Shown here one piece after another: positions 12,121-22,365 of a stretch of 64,000 nt of DNA (its first letter is position 1; the number at the start of each line of letters is the position of its first letter). The translations under genes and the position numbers were made by a program. The notes under the pieces are model-generated. The model was not told where the DNA came from and did no database searches. It saw only the letters and a list, made by a program, of their open reading frames with translations. Source of the DNA: Saururus chinensis (Eukaryota; Streptophyta; Magnoliopsida; Piperales; Saururaceae); the NCBI GenBank assembly GCA_035235625.1, contig CP141146.1, forward strand, positions 372,001-436,000, given 5' to 3'.

Positions 12121-12744
12121 TGATGCAGTGTTAGGTGATATGTATGTGTGATCAGAAAATGATGCATCATGTAAATCTTTGATCTAAATGACTATATTGC
12201 TATGCTATTGTATTTTCAATGTTGCTAGTGATATTAAAAACCATTGCTGAGTTTATTAAACTCACCCCTCTTTCTTGTGTTTTAATTTGGGGCTGCATGG
12301 TGCGACACGCAGATGGACAGGATCTCCTCTTTGAGGAAAGGGCAGAGATGGCTTAGATGTGATTATGGAGATCGTTGTGTGACTTATTTTCTTTGGGTTT
12401 TATGCTTTATGTTAGAACCTTTGTGTAGGGTTCTTTGTTTTGGATTTATGTTACATTTTACAGTTGTGATGCTTATGACTTGTTTTGAGCCGGTGTGGGC
12501 TTTAGTTAACTAAGCATGTGGGTTTGAGATTAGTTGTTTACTTTGTGTTAAGCAACACTCTTTCTTCCCTTTTTTATTTACTCTTGCTCAAAGGATTGTG
12601 CGTACTCCATATTTCTGTTAATCGCCCGTAATTTGGGTTAAGTCTTCCGCTAGATCGTTTCTCAATTTTCCTTCGTCACCCCCGTGCGCTTGACCGGCCT
12701 TTGGACTGGGTTCGGCTTGGGTCGGGCATCACTGGGGCGTGACA

Positions 12745-12749
12745 ACCAC
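12745..12749. repeat. Target duplication ACCAC, right copy
   Basis: Matches 9259-9263. Confidence 0.85.
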
Positions 12750-13117
12750 AATGGAGCATCTCCGCCTACAGGAGAAGAGCTTCCAATGGACAAAAGGTTT
12801 TATTAATATTTTTCAGATCGGGCCAACATCACCCAATGTTAGCTGCCTAAGTACTCATCAGACAACATCTCCAATGTTTCCAACAAGATCAGATCTAGAT
12901 GTAGTTTTGCCTAGAAACTACTCTATCCTACGAAGCATAGCATCACACATGCCATGCTTAGATATTTTCAACCTACATTTTAGTAAGTCCTTTAACCGTT
13001 TCACTTGTCTAATTAACAAGCAATATCAAACAATGTTATTAATTATCTCACATCCCTTGTTCGATAATTAATACTATCAAATTTGTAAATCGGAGATGAC
13101 TTGCCCCTCGAGAAATC

Positions 13118-13275
13118 CCTAAATAAAGTATTCCAACCTTGGAGTAGACTGCTTAACAGCAGCTTGACCCAAATCCCCAGGGCTCTCAATAGCTTGCGAC
13201 GAATCTAGGGAAGAGGATCCCAACTGTGCTCATGGACACAAATTGGTAAGAAACACAAGCCTTCCATGATGCTCA
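13118..13275 (-). repeat. Left inverted arm beside LTR-F1
   Basis: The reverse complement starts TGAGCATCATGGAAGGCTTG and aligns by eye at about 80% with 16481-16632. The shared stretch ends with 'agcagtctactccaagg'. Confidence 0.75.
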
Positions 13276-13530
13276 TGTAACTCCGCTTTTTGTATGTACT
13301 AAATAGTCCTGGGAAGACCTGCGGGAGACCCGCGGTAAAGACCCTCTGGTCAATACCCAAACCGTCATGGCGATGAAGAAGCATATTGCAATCTCCACCT
13401 TCCCAATGCTGGGAGAAAATGTCTTATAAGACATTACTAATGTATCAATAGAAGCCTTAGGTCCTTATGACCATTGATTCCCCCGAATATCTGAAACTTA
13501 GACTAGATTATTTTCATCTAGCCAAGTGTC

Positions 13531-14445
13531 CATTCAACCATTTGGGTCCTCTTCACCTTGTGAATCGGCCCAAAAGATAGCTCATCCACTGAACTATGAA
13601 TCAGAGAACATCCCATAGCTACCATCGGTTCAATAACCAAGGTAAGATCTATGTCAGGGCCCCGTTCACTCTATGAACTGGTCCTAACCCTAAAGAGGGT
13701 ATTTTAGTCATTATCTTTAATATTTATTCTCCCCCTCAAACCAACGGCAACCCATGCCTCTTGATTAATCTTCATTAATCTTAAGTTACTGATATAACTT
13801 AAAACATCAATATCAAAAGCATGCATCAACATAATCAACATAAATAACATGCATTCACACCAGTGCGTAAAGAATGAATAAAGGCCCGTTGCACTCATTT
13901 GCATGGCTAGGGCTCAGCTAGTTCAAGCCCAAGAGTGTAAACAATTCTAATACATCCCGCGAGTTACATATAAAATACTCTAGTCAAGTATCCGCTCAAC
14001 CATTTGGGTCCTCTTCACCTTGTGAATCGGCCCAATAAATAGCTCATCCACTAAGCTATGACTTAGAGAACATACCGTAACCACCCTCGGTTCATTAACC
14101 AAGGTCAAATTCTATGTCAGGGCCCCGTTCACTTCATGAACTGGTCTCAACCCTAAAGAGGGTATTTTAGTCATTATCTTAATTAGGTGTTCTCCCCTCA
14201 ATCCAACAATAACCAAAATCTCTTGATTAGTCTTTATTAACCTTAAGTTACTGATATAACTTAAAACATCAATAATAAAAGCATACATCAACATAATCAA
14301 CATAAATAATGTGCATTCACACCAATGCAAAAATAATGAATAAGGGCCCATTGAACTCATTTGTAGGGCTAGGGCTCAGCGAGTTCATGCCCGAGAGTGT
14401 AAACAACTCTAGCGTATCCTCTGAGTTACATATAGGACACTCTAG
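13531..14445. repeat. 462-bp tandem duplication inside LTR-F1
   Basis: The words 'tttgggtcctcttcacc' at 13541 and 14003, and the following ~440 bp, repeat in direct orientation with moderate divergence. Both copies hold related minus-strand frames (13704-13904 and 14112-14360). A single diverged reverse-complement copy lies at about 32880-33250. Confidence 0.85.
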
Positions 14446-16083
14446 TCGATCGATGCACTCAGTTGTAGACACGTAAAATACGCTACTTTAAACCTGAGAA
14501 TTAGGGTTCTACCCCTTATTTCTCATGACACTGCGACCCGATAAGGTCTTCGTGTCACTTACTAGTCATGCTCCTTCTTTTTGAAGTCATTTATAGGGTA
14601 CCCTAACTCTTGATTCACTAGGTCATCCGTTTCGACAGAAACATAATATATTGCCCTTAAGGGCGTTAGGGTAATTTTACCACCTAGGGTATGATACCCT
14701 CCCTTGGTTCATTCTAGTCATTTTACTACCCCTCTATTGATTTAAGTCATTGACCTCTCACAAGGCTCCACTCTCAAACTGACTCATGCTTCCATTCACA
14801 TGAATGTGGGTGGGTCCACTCAAAGGGGTATTTTTGTTATTTGGTTTAAGGCCTTAATGACATCCAATGGGTCTAAAATTCAACTCAAGGGTACTACTAG
14901 CCTTCATGAACTCTGTGTAATTTTCTTGGCATGTAACGGAGTCGTGAACCCCTTGAACTGACCTAGGTTTATTTAACAGTTTATGATTAAATCTTGGGGC
15001 AAAAAGGTCAATTACCCACTTACTGGGATTTTTCTCACCAAAAGGTCTAGCCTATAATTGTTTTACCCATTAAAATTTCAGTGAGAATTTTCCCAATTTT
15101 TAGATCCACTCATATGACCCTGAACCAGAGCCTCGAACTCAGGTAAGTTAATATTGTACGATAATTAACTAACAAGGCTAAAAAGGTCATTTTATAACCT
15201 TTGAGATTTTTACCTGAGCTGAAACTTTGTCAGAATACTCCCACGATTCTCAAGGTTCAATGGTAATTTTGTAGGATTTTTTCCACACCTAAACCCTACT
15301 AAACAGGACCCGATTCAGTGGGTGTTAAATTTATTTATTTATTTTTATCAAATTAGACCGGACTAAATCGGGTTGGGAAACCCGACCCAGTCCAGCGGTT
15401 GACGACCCGCATGTCAGGCCATCTTCTCCGTGACCGGCCTCACTACGGTAGAGGAAGGACGGCCTAGGTGTTCCAGGACTGCTAGCTAATGGCGGAACTG
15501 ATGGCATCTGTTCCGCCGCCGCCCGGTGGCTAGCCAACAGCCAAAGGCCACCTTTTTCTCTCTCTTTTTTTTAACTGTGAAGCGGCAATGGAAGCCACCG
15601 CCACCGATGACGCCACTGCAGCTGGGGCCAACGTAACCGCAGCCTGGCCAGCCCAGCCAGGGCGAGCGCAGCTGGACCTGCGCAACCCTGCCCTGTCTTT
15701 TCTTTTTTTTAAATAAAAGTAAAGATCTGGCGGCCTGCACAGCGGCAATCCACCACTGCCAAAGTTGCCGGCACCAAGGCACCCATAGCCAAAGCTAGGG
15801 CCATCACGGCCAGAGCCAGGGCCGCCGCGCGGCTCTGTCTGACCACTGTTCCGGCGACCAGAAAATTCAAAATATTGTTCACTACGTGAACAGTATTTGC
15901 AGAACAAAAATTACTATAATTTTCATACAAATCAATTAACAAAATTCATAATAATCACAACCTGAAATCCTACTTTGTGGCTGAGTTGACGTCGATCCAC
16001 CGCCACCAAAGCCTTGCCGGATTTTTGCTGGAAAATTCCCTCTTTTCCTTCACCGTTCACCAGCTCTCCCCCAAAAAGCCCTA

Positions 16084-16097
16084 ATTCTCCTCTTTTT
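16084..16097 (-). promoter_or_regulatory. TATA-type box in LTR-F1
   Basis: The minus strand reads CCTATAAAAAGAGG, about 390 bp from the minus-sense start, followed by a leader-like GA-rich stretch. Confidence 0.45.
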
Positions 16098-16480
16098 ATA
16101 GGCATACGATTAGGGTTCTTAATCCATAAGGAGTTGGGCCAAAATCTCCTCAATTCGGCAACCAAATTGGGCCCCAAAAATACTAATTGCTCGGGCCTGT
16201 ATAGTGACTTAAACGAACAATTCACGCATCCAATTCGGGTAAACCGGCCTTGCACGATATATTCAACTTCGAACGGTCGTATCTCCCTCATCCGAACTCC
16301 AATTTGCGCTTTCTTGGTGGTGTTTTAAAGCTCTTTCTGTTTATTTTTCATCCATTTAAGATCAAGCTACCACTTCTAACTGATGATCAAGTTATTACTA
16401 CGAGAAGATCAAGGGGTCCTACACCCTAATTTCCCCGTGTACGACTTCAGGAATTTAAAAAATTCCCGGATGTTATAGCA

Positions 16481-16632
16481 TGAGCATTATGGAAGGCTTG
16501 TGCTTCTCGCCAATCTATGTCCATAAGCACAGTTGGGATCCATTTCTTCAAATTTGTGGTAGGTTATTGAGAGCCCTACGGGTTTAAGTCAAGCTGCTAT
16601 TAAGCAGTCTACTCCAAGGCTAGAGTTTGACA
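16481..16632 (+). repeat. Right inverted arm beside LTR-F1
   Basis: Starts TGAGCATTATGGAAGGCTTG and is the inverted partner of 13118-13275. Confidence 0.75.
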
Positions 16633-17258
16633 TTCACAATTATTGCAGAGATTAACCTCGGCATTAGTTTTAATTATTTTGATGGTTTAGTCTTTGATAT
16701 TGAGACTTTATTATTTTAAGTCTTTTAACATTGTGAGAGCAGGTTGAGGGCTTGGTTATAACAAAGCTAGATAACATTAGAATAATTTTCAATGACTTAT
16801 GAGTAATAATTAAAAACCAAAGCTTAGTCCCTCAATGGGTTATATAAACTTGTTTGATTCAATTGAGTATAAGTGGGTATACTCATGTTTCTCCGTGATG
16901 AAGGTACATTAGAGGAGGAGGAGTAGACTAGCGAAGTAGTTAGTTTCGTGGAGCGGAGACTCACTACTTCAGAGTAGGATTTGCTTTGTTTCATTAGATT
17001 GTAATAAGGCACGAGAGTTGCCATTACATACTTTATTTGTTATTCTTAGTTGCTTATTAGATTTTGCACATGGATGAGACCTGGCTCTTTATTTAATAAA
17101 TTCGATCGACTATTTTGCAAAAAATTAGTAGTTCTTAAGATCCAATTCATCAAAAACATGGAATGTTTTTGCAAATCATTTGCATGTTTATAACTTGAAC
17201 ACAAATGCCGTCTCTATTTAGCTTCGGAATCAAGCGTAAGAACCACTTCGAGCAAAAA
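16633..17258. other. Unclassified region downstream of the gag remnant
   Basis: On the minus strand this follows the last readable part of the Athila-like gag, where protease and polymerase would be expected. I see no conserved pol motif and no frame longer than about 65 codons, so the internal domain is deleted or unrecognisable. Confidence 0.4.
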
Positions 17259-18290
17259 TTACGAAGATACAAACTCCTCATGTGGTGCACTAACTTCTAC
17301 TTGAGGTTCATTAGGGGCTGCCCTCTCTAACTCCTCACTCTTATCATCTGTCACTGGTGTCCCCCCAACACTCTTGTCAATAATCCTCCCACTCCTAAGG
17401 GTCATTATGGAATTAACTAGTTCATTAGAGGGAGGAGCTCCCTCTACCTGAAATTGACTTTGAGGGTTTGGTAGGGGTTGACTTAGCAACGTTCCCGTTT
17501 CTCTCTTATTGATAACATTAGCTAGTTGTCCAATTTGGGCTTCTAACTTTGCTATAGATTGTGTGTGAGAGTGAAGGAGTTGGGATTGAGATTGAAGGCC
17601 TTGCAAGGCACTCAAGACCTTTTCTTCAAAACTTGGACTCCTATTGGATTGGACATACGGAGGTTGCACTTGAGGTTGGTGGATAGGGGCTGGTAGGACT
17701 TGGAATGGTTGCCTAGGGGGTTGGTTACCCATAACCCCTTGGTTTTGTGTCTGCTAAGAAAAGTTAGGATGATTCCTCCACCCAGGGTTATATGTATTTG
17801 AAAATGGATTGTTCTCAGCCCTAGGGAAGGATTAAATGACATTCACATGTCTTGGACAAGCTCAGGAAATTGAGAGGCAGAGGGGCACTCCATGATAGTA
17901 TGGGCTGGGCTAAGGCATATTGTGCATGCATCTTTAGTGAAGGGAGTGTGCTGATGGGTTGAAGTCATAAGGAGGTCCAGTTTCCTCCTCAAAGTATCAA
18001 CTTTAGAGAATCTATCTAATGGGTTTTTGACTTCATACAAGCCACCCCTAGAGGGGGCATTGTTCAAGGTAGATAATCCACTCTCATTTCTATTTAACGC
18101 AGCATGTTGAAGAGAATTTTCACTCAAGTCCTCAAAAAGTTTCCATGTCTCATTTTCATTTTTTAGCAAAAAGCTACCCCCACAACTTGCATCAACAAGA
18201 TGACGGTTTTGTTCAGTAAGACCCTCATAAAAATGTTGCACTAATTGCCACTTAGGGACAGCATGATGAGGACACCTCCTAAGAAGGTCC

Positions 18291-18295
18291 TTAAG
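18291..18295. repeat. Target duplication TTAAG, left copy
   Basis: TTAAG directly precedes TGTAACGACCC; the same 5-mer follows the element at 20404-20408. Confidence 0.9.
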
Positions 18296-18672
18296 TGTAA
18301 CGACCCATTTTTCGGTTACGCTTAACCCGGGAGGGTTAAGGGTAATTCGGTAATTTGAGATTAATGTTAAGGGTTTTCATTAGATGAAATACCCGTAGCC
18401 AGGTAGAGCTTGGCATAATGAGCGTAATGATTCGAAGAACGCGCGAAACAGAGGTCGGGACCGGAAATTACGATATTTGAGAAACGTGCAATATAAGTGG
18501 GACCCACTTGGAAATAGTGTGTTTTGCTACTTTAAGTGGGTTGGTATCGAAGGGCTCGTCGATACGAGTCCAACGGTACCTAGAACGCGCGAATCCGATT
18601 CCGGGGTAGAAAGATGCGCGCGTTTGTAATTTTAAGTATAAAAATAAAAAAGAAAAATGGAATTTGGGTTAG

Positions 18673-18832
18673 CCGGCGCGCGGCGCGCGGCTGGCGCGCG
18701 CCGCGGTTCCGCGCGGGCCGCGGGTTCGCGCGCGGTCGCGACCCGCGTAACGCGTGGGCGCGACCCGCGCGCATTTTCGGCGGGCGCCGCCGGTTTTGGC
18801 GGCGCGGCGCCGCGGTTTCGGCGGCTCGGGGG
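18673..18832. other. CpG-dense block upstream of the LTR-E promoter
   Basis: About 160 bp made almost only of C and G, with dozens of CG dinucleotides (runs such as GGCGCGCGGCGCGCGG). It contrasts with the AT-rich surroundings. Frames through it (for example 18614-18911) are compositional and not called. Confidence 0.85.
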
Positions 18833-18842
18833 CTATTTAAAC
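18832..18842 (+). promoter_or_regulatory. TATA-type box in LTR-E
   Basis: CTATTTAAACC immediately follows the CpG-dense block and precedes a pyrimidine-rich leader (CCCCCATTTCTCTCC), as expected for the LTR transcription start. Confidence 0.55.
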
Positions 18843-18929
18843 CCCCATTTCTCTCCATTCTTCACCCAGATTTTCATTTCCTCCGTTCTTGACCGTTCTG
18901 AGGCCGATTAAGGCCGTTCAAGACCCGTT

Positions 18930-19265
18930 TCCTACTAAATCGAGTATGCTCTACGCAATGGAGCTGTCCGTTCTTTGAGTTGAAGACCGTATGATGAGGA
19001 AACGTCCCAAGACAAGAGGAGGTCCTGCCCGTTATCTTCATGCACCGACGAACTTCGTTTTCTCTGTTTCTGGTCATCCCAACTCCGATTTAGTCAGTCC
19101 AAGAGGCATTTTTGACTAAATCAAGTATGTTCTACGCAATGGAGAGGTCCGTTCTTTGATTCGGCAACCGTATAAGGAGGAAATGCCCCGAGACAAGGAG
19201 AGGCTCCACCCGTCCTCCTCGAGCAACGAACAAGAAATATGGGCCCGGAGCAAGACGGGATTTTG
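18930..19265 (+). repeat. 182-bp imperfect direct repeat in the LTR-E leader
   Basis: 'actaaatcgagtatgctcta' at 18933 recurs as 'actaaatcaagtatgttcta' at 19115. Each is followed by 'cgcaatggag', 'gtccgttctttga' and a 'gaggaaa...gacaag' block. Confidence 0.8.
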
Positions 19266-19550
19266 TCCGAAGTTGCCAAGCTACATCAAGAGAAGTAATC
19301 TAGACTAGGGGAGGTTCTGTCCACCACTCACGGGCACAGGAAATGAGAAGAGTCTCCGGTAAGGAGAACATTTATACGTAGTCTTTCTGTACAGGACGAG
19401 GAACATATGAAGGCTAGAGGAAGCTCCGTCTAATATCTTTGGATCTGAAGGGAAGGATGCTTGTGCGAGCAACTCCGTGTACCTCTACTATACGAGACAT
19501 AAGGGCAGTAAGCAACTCTGTATCCCGCTACTATACCTATATGCTATATA

Positions 19551-19840
19551 TCTATATGTCATGCTAGGTGCCTATATACTATGCTATGTGCCTATATACT
19601 ATGCCATGTACCTATATACTATGCCATGTACCTATATGCCATGCTAGGTGCCTATATGCCATGCTAGGTGCCTATATGCCATGCTATGTGCCTATATACT
19701 ATGCTATGTGCCTATATGCCATGCTATGTGCCTATATGCCATGCTATGTACCTATATGCCATGCTATGTACCTATATGTCATGCTATGTACCTATATGTC
19801 ATGCTATATACCTAGATGCCATAATATATACTTATATGAC
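19551..19840 (+). repeat. 20-bp tandem array in LTR-E, about 14 copies
   Basis: The unit is close to CCTATATGCCATGCTATGTG with an exact 20-bp period across several lines. Drift at both ends turns it into TATA-rich variants. Frames through it only reflect the repeat. Confidence 0.92.
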
Positions 19841-19848
19841 GTGTGTGG

Positions 19849-19957
19849 TCTCGCTCTAGGGTAGAGCGAGACATGTAATTTGTGTTCTCGGTCTCGGCTC
19901 AGTGATAGAGCGAGATACGTGTATGAGATTCCGATCCCGCTCTATGGTAGAGCGAGA
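19849..19957 (+). repeat. Three consecutive hairpins, 43-bp period
   Basis: Hairpins at 19849-19871, 19892-19915 and 19935-19957. The first has perfect 10-bp arms TCTCGCTCTA and TAGAGCGAGA with a 3-nt loop; the other two keep the right arm TAGAGCGAGA and have one to three arm changes. They lie in the 3' part of the LTR, right after the 20-bp array. Confidence 0.85.
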
Positions 19958-20403
19958 TGTACGATTCCGTTAATTTATTAACTTCCGCTTGACTCCGATA
20001 TATGATGAGTGTTTGTATACTCCGATTAAATATTCGGAGATATGTATTTTATACGTATGATTTTGTGATGTTTGTAGTATGTAGTAGCCATTAGGCAGAA
20101 CTACGTTCGGATCCGATCGTATTGGGATAATATCCAATACGTACGTAGGCAACCAACGGCAAGGCAACGTTGGCCCGATCCAAATCATTATAATAATATG
20201 TTTTATTTTACACGCGACGAACTATGAAACTTCGTCGTGTGTATATGTTCGTTACAACCTAAGTCTACGTACGAGGAAGCCTTAAAGCTCCGTAGTGCGT
20301 AGACGAACGTTGTACCTCTCGCACTCAGACGATGATTCCTGGCTCAAGGAAAAAGAAAAAATTTCCTATTGGCGATTTTGTGGGCCCGGGTCGGGTCGTC
20401 ACA

Positions 20404-20408
20404 TTAAG
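20404..20408. repeat. Target duplication TTAAG, right copy
   Basis: Matches 18291-18295. Confidence 0.9.
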
Positions 20409-20867
20409 TCTATCCTAACTCTCATGGAACTGTTCAGTGGGAAGTTGGGCAATAGTGGTTATGACCTTTCTTATTTGGTTGGTCTTACCTATGGGGAAGT
20501 ACTTTTTAAGGAACTCTTGTTGCATTTGGGCCCATGTTGTGATAGTGTTTGGCTCTAATGAGTGAAGCCATTCCTTAGCCTTATTTTTCAATGTGAAAGG
20601 AAAAAGGCGAAGTTTAACAGCTTCATCGGTTAAATTTGAGAGCTTAAAAGTTGTGCATATTTCTAAGAAGTCATCTAGGTGCCTATATGGGTTTTCATTT
20701 TTAAGCCCATAAAAGGATGGAAGCATTTGAATGACATTGGGCTTAATTTCATAATTTTGAGCAGCAACCGCTGGCAACCTAATGCATGAAGGAGAGGTGT
20801 ACTCATTAAGAGTGTAATACTCCCTTAGAGCTTTAAGTAGTGCATCTACTAACTGATGTTCAGCCAT

Positions 20868-21315
20868 GATGGGGGTAGAAGTAGTGTGGGAGGAGGAATT
20901 GGTAGGTGAGTTTGGGGTGTAGGGATGTAGGTCGAGGGCAACTCAGCTCTCCTAGATGTCCGCTCAGGCTCAGTGTCAAATGGTACTAATCGGGGAAGTA
21001 AGGAGCGACGACCACACATACACCACAAACACACCACACAATTTTAAGTGTAAAAAGGGGAAGAATAAGAAAAACTAACTAAGAAAATAACTAAAAATAA
21101 AGGGAGAAAATGATCTTGCAAACCGAAGAGAAGCACTATGCTTGTCGATGTCCACTTGTGGCCACAAGTGTAGAGAGCACGATCTTAAACTCAGCCTACA
21201 AAATCAAATTAAAAAAAATGGTAAGAAACTAAGAATTAACCTAAAACCTAAAGTAAACTAAATCTAAATTAGATAAAATTACCCGAATACTAATTTAGTA
21301 ACAAATCAACACCGT
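20868..21315 (-). other. Leader between primer-binding site and gag
   Basis: AT-rich DNA with no reliable gene. The proline-rich frame at 20849-21037 minus overlaps the gag start in another phase and may be an extended gag N terminus after a frameshift, but I cannot show it. Confidence 0.5.
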
Positions 21316-21332
21316 CCCCGGCAACGGGGCCA
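21316..21332 (-). other. Primer-binding site, tRNA-Asp type
   Basis: On plus the 17 bases read CCCCGGCAACGGGGCCA. They match the 3' end of plant tRNA-Asp (…CCCCGGCAACGGCGCCA) at 16 of 17 positions. This is the site where tRNA primes minus-strand DNA synthesis. It lies at the inner edge of the 5' LTR and upstream of gag, both on minus, as required. Athila-lineage elements are known to use this primer. Confidence 0.85.
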
Positions 21333-22249
21333 AAAACATGATCGTTTATAATTAAACCCTTTGCAAGTGTACAAGATAATTGTACTAGGATGAGTATTTA
21401 AGGGTTGTCGAACCTCAGGGATGGATGAATTATCACTAAATCTAAAGAAGAATTTGCTGATTAAAAACTAAAACAAACTTAAACTTTAATTAAGTAAAGG
21501 AAATGAATCAACTAGTTTAAAAATAAGAGATTAATATGATGGAAATTACTTAGGAAATCGAATCAACTATAGAACCATAACAATTACTTAACTTTTAATC
21601 TAAATCTAGTGTGAATATGAACAAGTATTCTCAGCTACAAGCTAGAATTACTTCAGAAAGAATCATTAATTAAATTCCATGGCATGAACTATCTTCTACA
21701 ATAGCATGGATCATCTACACTAAACTAGCTATAGGCATGACCCGTCTAATCTTAGTATAACTCATCCAAGTCATTAATTATCTGAACATTAAAAGTATTG
21801 TATGAACATCTCATCTAAATCACAGAAATTAGAATTGATGAAAAATATCAAAACCACATCAATCTATCATCTACAAGACAATAAATCAACATAGACTTGA
21901 ATAAACATGAAAAACTCTTCCATTAAAAAGGAAATTCATATCGTACAATTGTCATCATTCACAACTAAGATCTAAATTAAAAAGAAAAGAAAACTGAAAC
22001 TTATCTAGAGCTTCACCAACTCCTAAGTAAAAGAAAAGTCAAGCCTTCCATTGTAGAAGAAAGCACTTGAATCTTAATTGAAAGCTTTGACTTCTCTTCC
22101 ATCTTCTTCTTCCTTTTTCTCTTCATAAAATCTACTTGAATCCCCCAATTTTAAGCCAAATATGTCTTTTTATAGGCATAAGTTCCGTAGGAAGAAGTCC
22201 AATATGAAAAGGATTGAAATTTGGGTCAAACAAGGAAACTGCGCGTTCT

Positions 22250-22349
22250 GCCGTTCGAACGCCCTGCATGCCCGTTCGAACACTTATACTGAGTTTTTCT
22301 TCAAAATCACGTTATCCCGTTCAAACGCTTTGCAGCCCGTTCAAATGGC
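22250..22349. repeat. Paired composite palindromes in the Athila-like LTR
   Basis: Modules at 22250-22281 and 22316-22349 (66 bp between starts), with half-sites CCGTTCGAACG and CCGTTCAAACG around CCTGCATG or TTTGCAG cores. They lie 80-180 bp upstream of the TATA box. Confidence 0.8.
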
Positions 22350-22365
22350 TACAGTGTTTCTGCAA

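Larger units (their letters stand above)
9264..12744 (+). mobile_element. LTR-A copy 2, solo LTR
   Basis: A 3481-bp LTR begins TATAAGGACTCTC (second base changed from TG) and ends GGGGCGTGACA, with a perfect 5-bp duplication ACCAC on both sides. There is no second LTR, primer-binding site, gag or pol, so it is a solo LTR left by unequal recombination. TATAAAAGGG at 9676 marks the likely promoter and sets the sense strand as plus. Tandem repeats occupy 11740-12120. From 9863 to 11596 it is almost identical, in inverted orientation, to LTR-A copy 1. Confidence 0.9.
12745..13275. mobile_element. LTR-derived segment with a conserved block
   Basis: No gene is called. At about 12815-12960 it holds a block also found in LTR-E (20188-20080, minus) and at 33420-33530 (plus), in the same relative orientation. 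It translates in all three to a similar short peptide around IGPT...PTRSD..VVLP. The last ~150 bp (about 13118-13275) is an inverted copy of 16481-16632. The 110-codon frame at 12739-13071 spans the LTR junction and has no known domain. Confidence 0.5.
13276..16480 (-). mobile_element. LTR-F copy 1 (LTR-like, sense minus)
   Basis: A 3205-bp unit starts TGTAACTCC on plus and ends TTATAGCA, so TG...CA ends are met. The true inner end may be TATAACATCC, as in copy 2 at 40502. A TATA-type box (CCTATAAAAAGAGG on minus) lies near 16084-16097 and is followed by a leader-like stretch. The minus-strand start, including a 'gagatacgaccgttcgaa' block, matches 36600-36770 plus 40281-40502. Instead of a simple target duplication the unit is flanked by inverted ~150-bp arms. 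GC-rich frames at 15331-15907 have no recognised domain. Confidence 0.55.
18296..20403 (+). mobile_element. LTR-E, solo LTR inserted in gag
   Basis: This 2108-bp unit starts TGTAACGACCC and ends GGGTCGTCACA. The ends are an 11-bp inverted repeat with one mismatch, and a perfect TTAAG duplication flanks it. It has no internal domain or second LTR, so I call a solo LTR. In order it contains an AT-neutral start, a CpG-dense block (about 18673-18832), a TATA-type box (TATTTAAA near 18833), a leader with a 182-bp imperfect direct repeat, a 20-bp tandem array, three hairpins and further hairpins near the 3' end. Leader words such as 'cctactaaatcgag' recur in LTR-C, linking the families. Confidence 0.9.
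17259..20867 (-). pseudogene. Athila-like retrotransposon gag, broken and split by LTR-E
   Basis: Gag packages retroelement RNA. The first part (20867-20412) begins MAEHQLVDALLKALREYY and carries the retrotransposon-gag core: SCIRLP, then YGLKNENPYRHLDDF, then VKLRLFPFTLKNKAKEWL and TTWAQMQQEFLKKYFP. It stops at a TAG in the position where relatives have tryptophan. The frame is then cut by LTR-E between duplicated TTAAG sites and resumes at 18290 minus (KDLLRRCPHH...WQLVQHFYEGL). A zinc knuckle CTICLSPAHTIMEC (CX2CX4HX4C) is at about 17900-17945. A frameshift near 17843 and another TAG before MGNQPPRQPFQ follow, and then a proline/glutamine-rich tail to 17259. Protease, reverse transcriptase and integrase are absent. 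Lineage is assigned by gag layout and the tRNA-Asp primer site. Confidence 0.88.

Noticed and set aside
18614..18911. Arg/Ala-rich frames on both strands
   Set aside because: Produced by the CpG-dense block; stop codons are simply rare in such DNA.
19551..19840. Regular 20-bp repeats that could look like a CRISPR array
   Set aside because: Units are directly contiguous without unique spacers and lie inside a plant LTR.
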